DNA of 64,000 nt from Aquilaria yunnanensis (Eukaryota; Streptophyta; Magnoliopsida; Malvales; Thymelaeaceae), in the NCBI GenBank assembly GCA_039654915.1, contig CM077593.1:60022501-60086500 (forward strand). The letters run 5' to 3'. The notes below the pieces were generated by a model. It saw nothing but the letters and a program-made list of their open reading frames with translations. It was not told the origin of the DNA and made no database searches. Numbering within the stretch: position 1 is the first letter of the stretch; each line of letters starts with the position of its first letter. This document shows positions 60,144 through 64,000 of this stretch, one piece after another. A program made the position numbers and the translations under genes.

Positions 60144-60606
60144 ACTTGGCTCTCTTCCAAACTTAGCCCTAGCTCCATGGATGTTTGAATAATATAGTAA
60201 ATAGTCCATGAGAGCAAGAGAAATCCTTACCTTCAGTGCATGCCAAAATTGGAGCTTGATCCTTGGTGCACCAAGTCTTAGCACCAAATAGCTTCTAATT
60301 GCCCTTTCTTGCTTTCAATTGCTTCTAGCTTCAAGCTTGGAGGTATGGTGGCTATGGAAGAGCTAAGGAGGTGAACATGGCTAGTGTGGGTTGAAAATGC
60401 GAGAAGTAAAGAAGAAATTGGCTACATTAAGAGGCTTAACCAAGTTTTGGTGCACTAAACACCCTTAATAGCCTTAATTAATCTTTATGTTATTTTCCTT
60501 ACTTGTAAACCATGGTTTATTTGCCTTAAACTCATGGCCCACATTTGGCCCCTTTTCCCCTTGCCAAGGCTGACCTTACTAGTATGCGATAACTCCAAAT
60601 TGCTTT

Positions 60607-61473
60607 TGATGGCCTGGGGCCTCATCGTTGTGAGTCATGATGACTGTTGAAGAGACTTCTAGGAGGAAGAACGCCTGGAAGGTGGATCGCCCCAAGGAGA
60701 GTACCTGAAAAGCTGGTAAACAGGGTTAGGAGGCCCCCGGAGTGTTTTTCCGGGGGGGGAGCCTCCGACGCCCAAGTCAGTGGTGGCCGGAAAAAGGAGA
60801 AAGTCACTAGCTCAAAGAGAAAGGCAGAAAAGTCTCGCCTGGTATTTTCTCAGAGTGTGGGAGCTGTATCCCCGGCCAACCAACCTCCTGTCAAGTATTT
60901 ATTTCCTGTATATATAGGAATACCTAGCCCGTTCAGATCATGACACGTGTGCGGTCGGATGCTCCTGAACTTCTGGGCGTAGGGGACAGATAGTTGGTAA
61001 CCAGATGGCCTCGAGCCTTGTGCTGAGACGGGCCATGATGTGATTCTGATGGCGTCTGCGCGTCAGGGCGGCTTTTTACGTCTGTGGTGGGACGTGTTAG
61101 AGGCTTCCTTAAATGCTTCCTTAAATGCTCCTGCCGTACTCCCGAGGTCCCTGGGCGAGGTCGTCCTTTAGTTCGGACAGAGCCTCTTCGGGAAGCATAC
61201 CCTCAGTTCGGGGGTTCCCAGTTCCAAGGGGTTCCGCCTTCGGGGATATCATGTTCAGGCAGCAATATCTGGTGCCACTTTTCTGAAGGCGCGTTGTTCA
61301 CAACCTTGGGGGGCGAATAGAGTCCTCAAGTTTTACTGGCATGCCGAGGCTCGGAGCTCTCGGGCTATCTCCCGAGGTGCATGATTCCACCTGTTCCCGG
61401 GAAGCGCCAGTTCTTCTGGCCATTGTTGTGGCAGGGTGTTCGGCCAGATTGAGGTGATAGCCTTTGGCTATCA
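60607..61473 (-). repeat. Tat-family solo LTR (867 bp), TSD GCTTT
   Basis: Plus-strand ends TGATGGCCTGGGG and CTTTGGCTATCA. GCTTT at 60602-60606 and 61474-61478. TATA-like TATATATA (minus) at 60909-60916 and CACGTG at 60944-60949, with the 27-nt spacing seen in T1. Confidence 0.95.
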
Positions 61474-61900
61474 GCTTTCATTTGACTCAAGTCAAAAGCA
61501 TAAACATCCTAAGGCTTACACTAGGACACTTTAGTCCTTAATGCCTTTTGTGCTTTCTTCATCCAAACTTGCCTTTCATAAGCAATTTGATCATCCAATA
61601 GTACTTTCATACCATTCATATCCTTCCCATAGCTCTCCAGAGCTCTTTCTTGAGAGTTTTGCAATTGAGTACCCAAATTTCCAGGACCTTACAAAAAAGT
61701 CCATAGGTTGCTTGACAAACAAGCAATCTTTAAAGCTTTTCTTGGGGACCAAGTTACCAACTTAAAACACTTTTAAGGAGGTGTTGATCATGCCCTTTAC
61801 TCCTAACACTTTAATCACTATGGTGAGAATTACACAATATAATGGTTTTTGACCATTATGCCACACTTTGTAATTCTCCCATTTTTGTGAGGTGGTAACA

Positions 61901-62065
61901 ATCCTCCCCTCACCTTAAAAATTTTTGTCCTCCAAAATTGCCTTTGGCTTCGGGTATTCTGTTGGATACCTTTCCATTGGATCTTTCTTAGTTTTCTAGG
62001 TTGCTTCCTTTTTATAGTGGTGCATCCACTAAACTTTAACCATCGAAATGAGCTTGTTTCTTAAC
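61901..62065 (-). pseudogene. Chromodomain remnant and polypurine tract of a family D element
   Basis: Minus reading gives ISMVKV, a TAG, then WMHHYKKEAT, a TAG, then KTKKDPMERYP, the end of a chromovirus chromodomain. The polypurine tract and LTR start TGTTACCACC follow. It shows family D is a chromovirus. Cut at 62066 by an inverted D LTR. Confidence 0.75.
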
Positions 62066-64000
62066 TATTACCACCTAAAAAAAATGGGAGAATTACAAGT
62101 GTGGCATAATGGTAAAAAAAACCATTATATTGTGTCATTTCATCATGGTGATTGAAGTGTGAGATGTTAAAGGCATGATCAATACATCCTTAAAAGTGTT
62201 CCAAGTTGATAACTTGGCCCCTAAGAAATGCCTTAAGCATTGCTTGTTTGTCAAGCAACCAATGGATTTTTTTTATAAGATTTTGGAAATTCAGGTACTG
62301 AATTGTGGAACTTTCACAAAAGAGCTTTGGAAAGTTATGGGAAGGATATGAATGACATGAAAGTCCAATTGGAGGACCAAATTGCTTATGGAAGATAACT
62401 AAGGACAAAGAAAATGTTAGTATTGTGCCCAAAAGGCCAATCATGAGATGATTGTATTTTTGCACATTGAGTCATGATATTTTATTGAGGCATTAATCCA
62501 GCAATTTTGTTTGTTGTTTTGTTTCTGCGTAACGTAATAAACATAATTGTAACCTTAGAATAATGATATTCTTAAACGTCCCTAGTCTAGTATTATTGTG
62601 GAGCGGGTTGCAATAATACATAATGACTAGCATATGTGGAGACTAATACGAGATATGTAGTCTACATATGGGTACAAGTTGGAGAACTTGTGTACTGGAC
62701 CGACCCACCATGAGAACACTTCATGGATCGTTATATGAGTGTCATAAGTGATTCTCATAGTGATCATGGTAGATGTAGTCCTTCGACCTAAGATCAGCAA
62801 GGTTCCCTACATGTGAGTCACATACTTTGATACTTTCCTTTGTTGCTCGTAACTGAGTGAACTTGAAGGAGGTCATTGGGTATGTCACATATCATGCGGA
62901 GGGATTTGTATGATCAAGATGGGATTTGTCCCTCCTATGTAATGGGAGTGATATCTTTGGGCCCCTTGATAGAGTGAGACTTAGAAAATGCATGGCCATG
63001 CTCCGATGAGTTGATATATGATATCAATGTCGTCAGTTTAAGTTGGTCTACTCGGTAATCAAGAAACCAAAGATTGGGCTATACGAGAGTGACACATTCC
63101 ATGTCTCATGCTTAGTCTTGATATCTTGGACAAAGGGACAATGGCATATATCAGTGATGATCATAAAGGTTTAGTCGATTCACCGACAATCTTGTCACTT
63201 GGGTAGCAATGATGTGTTGCTAGACACCGCTCATTGCTTATGATCATAAATCACATTTATGATCATTGCCAGCATGGCAAGAGCCTATTGGGTCACACAC
63301 ATAGAGCTATTTGGATCATTAGAGTGCATGGGCTAATTATTTGGGTTATGGTTTCACTTTAATTTCGTATTAATAATGGGCCAAGGAGTTGAGCCATTAT
63401 TAAGCCCGAAATTAAATCCTAATTGGATTAGGGCTTTGAAACCCATTAGGCCTGGAAGTTGAGTCTCACTATAAATACAACTTTTAAGTGAGAAATTCGC
63501 AGGTCTCCTTCCGTAGCCTCCCAAAAGGACAGCCGCACTCTTCTCTTGCAATTCCTTGGAGGACGCAAGCTAGCACTGCGAGCGCAAGAGAAACGCATCT
63601 GTCGGGACGTGGTGGAAGTGTGGTGATCCCGAGAGGCTCGTGTGGATACCATAGAGAGCCTGAACACGTCAACTGTTCAGGTTTTGTGATTCGATTCTAC
63701 AGTTGAGTGAGAGATCTCAACCGAAAATTAGGTATGAAATTTTCAAACACCCGGTTGACCCCGTTTCACTTGGATCCTGGAGGGTTTCGGGTAAATTCCG
63801 CTGCACTGTTTGGGTCCCGAAACCCAACAGAAAACACAAAAAGGCATAAAGGACCTAAGTGTTCTAATGTAGGCCTTACACAAATGGAGCAATTTGGAGT
63901 TTTCCCACCTAGGGAGGGGCGGCTATGGCTTGAAAATTGGTCAAAAATGTGGGAAAAATGTGGACCAAGAAGTTTATGACAAATAAACCATGCTTATGGG
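62066..64000 (+). repeat. Family D LTR, inverted copy, running off the window
   Basis: Begins TATTACCACCT and follows the reverse complement of 61474-61900 (AATGGGAGAATTACAA, TTGTCAAGCAACC blocks). Split by the copia solo LTR at 62414-63829. Continues at 63835-64000 with AAAAGGCATAAAGGACC, again matching the reverse of 61500-61560. The left flank is TTAAC; the right end is outside the window. Confidence 0.8.
62414..63829 (+). repeat. Copia-family solo LTR (1416 bp), TSD GAAAA
   Basis: Begins TGTTAGTATTGTGCCC and ends CCCGAAACCCAACA. GAAAA at 62409-62413 and 63830-63834. TATAAATA at 63470-63477. The only copia copy here on the plus strand. Confidence 0.95.

Larger units (their letters stand above)
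56308..61900 (-). repeat. Family D 3' LTR (about 2446 bp after removing insertions)
   Basis: Plus-strand left end TGCTACCAAAATTG, right end GGTGGTAACA, followed by a polypurine tract on the minus strand (GGTGAGGGGAGGAT, 61901-61914). Split by D solo LTR 57874-60143 (TSD ACTTG) and Tat solo LTR 60607-61473 (TSD GCTTT). Segments are 56308-57873, 60149-60606 and 61479-61900. Inserted into G. Its right-hand TSD is out of reach. Confidence 0.8.

Noticed and set aside
56308..61900. A tandem array of three family D LTRs
   Set aside because: TSD ACTTG and colinearity show one LTR inserted into another, so only two LTRs are present.
1..64000. tRNA genes suggested by tRNA-like segments near LTR ends
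   Set aside because: These are 12-18-nt primer-binding sites next to LTRs, not full tRNA genes. No cloverleaf-sized match was seen.

Overview
This window looks like repeat-dense plant heterochromatin. I see no host gene, tRNA, rRNA or CRISPR array. Nearly every base belongs to an LTR retrotransposon, and every coding stretch is a decayed gag-pol. The families (Ty3/gypsy Tat-like, Tekay/Del-like and CRM-like chromoviruses, and a Ty1/copia family with a tRNA-iMet primer site) point to a flowering plant with a large genome. I cannot name the species.

Layout. 1-5519: 5' part of a Tat-like element (minus). 5520-8399: deletion derivative of a chromovirus family here called D. 8400-15752: CRM-like element E1 with matching 986-bp LTRs, joined to an internally deleted relative E2 (15753-18772). 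18773-20580: truncated Tekay-like element F. About 20580-31913: a Tekay-type LTR that carries a copia element (Copia-1, 21808-30112) and a Tat solo LTR (30308-30934). 31914-35970: internal part of Tekay-like element A with a recognisable chromodomain. 35971-39114: LTR B. 39115-39802 plus 54325-56307: non-coding internal-like sequence G. 39803-54319: a 2.7-kb Tekay solo LTR (LTR C) that received Copia-2 (41664-50633, itself carrying a Tat solo LTR at 44974-45832) and two copia solo LTRs. 56308-61900: family D LTR split by a second D solo LTR and a Tat solo LTR. 61901-62065: chromodomain remnant. 62066-64000: inverted D LTR split by a copia solo LTR.

Target-site duplications (TSDs) fix most boundaries. 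Nine insertions have perfect 5-bp TSDs: CCTTC, CCAAC (twice), GCTTT, ACTGC, CTTTT, GAAAA, CACAT and ACTTG. Copia-1 has GAAAG/GAATG. Eight of the ten are solo LTRs, so LTR-LTR recombination has been the main removal process. By nesting, Tekay/D elements are oldest, copia and CRM inserted into them, and Tat insertions are latest; nothing is inserted into a Tat copy here.

No element here can encode a full set of proteins. The interest lies in the nesting, the recombinant structures (E1/E2, F-A-B chain, LTR inside LTR), a G-box/TATA pair conserved in Tat LTRs, and CRM coding sequence that runs into the LTR. I did not find a new gene system.
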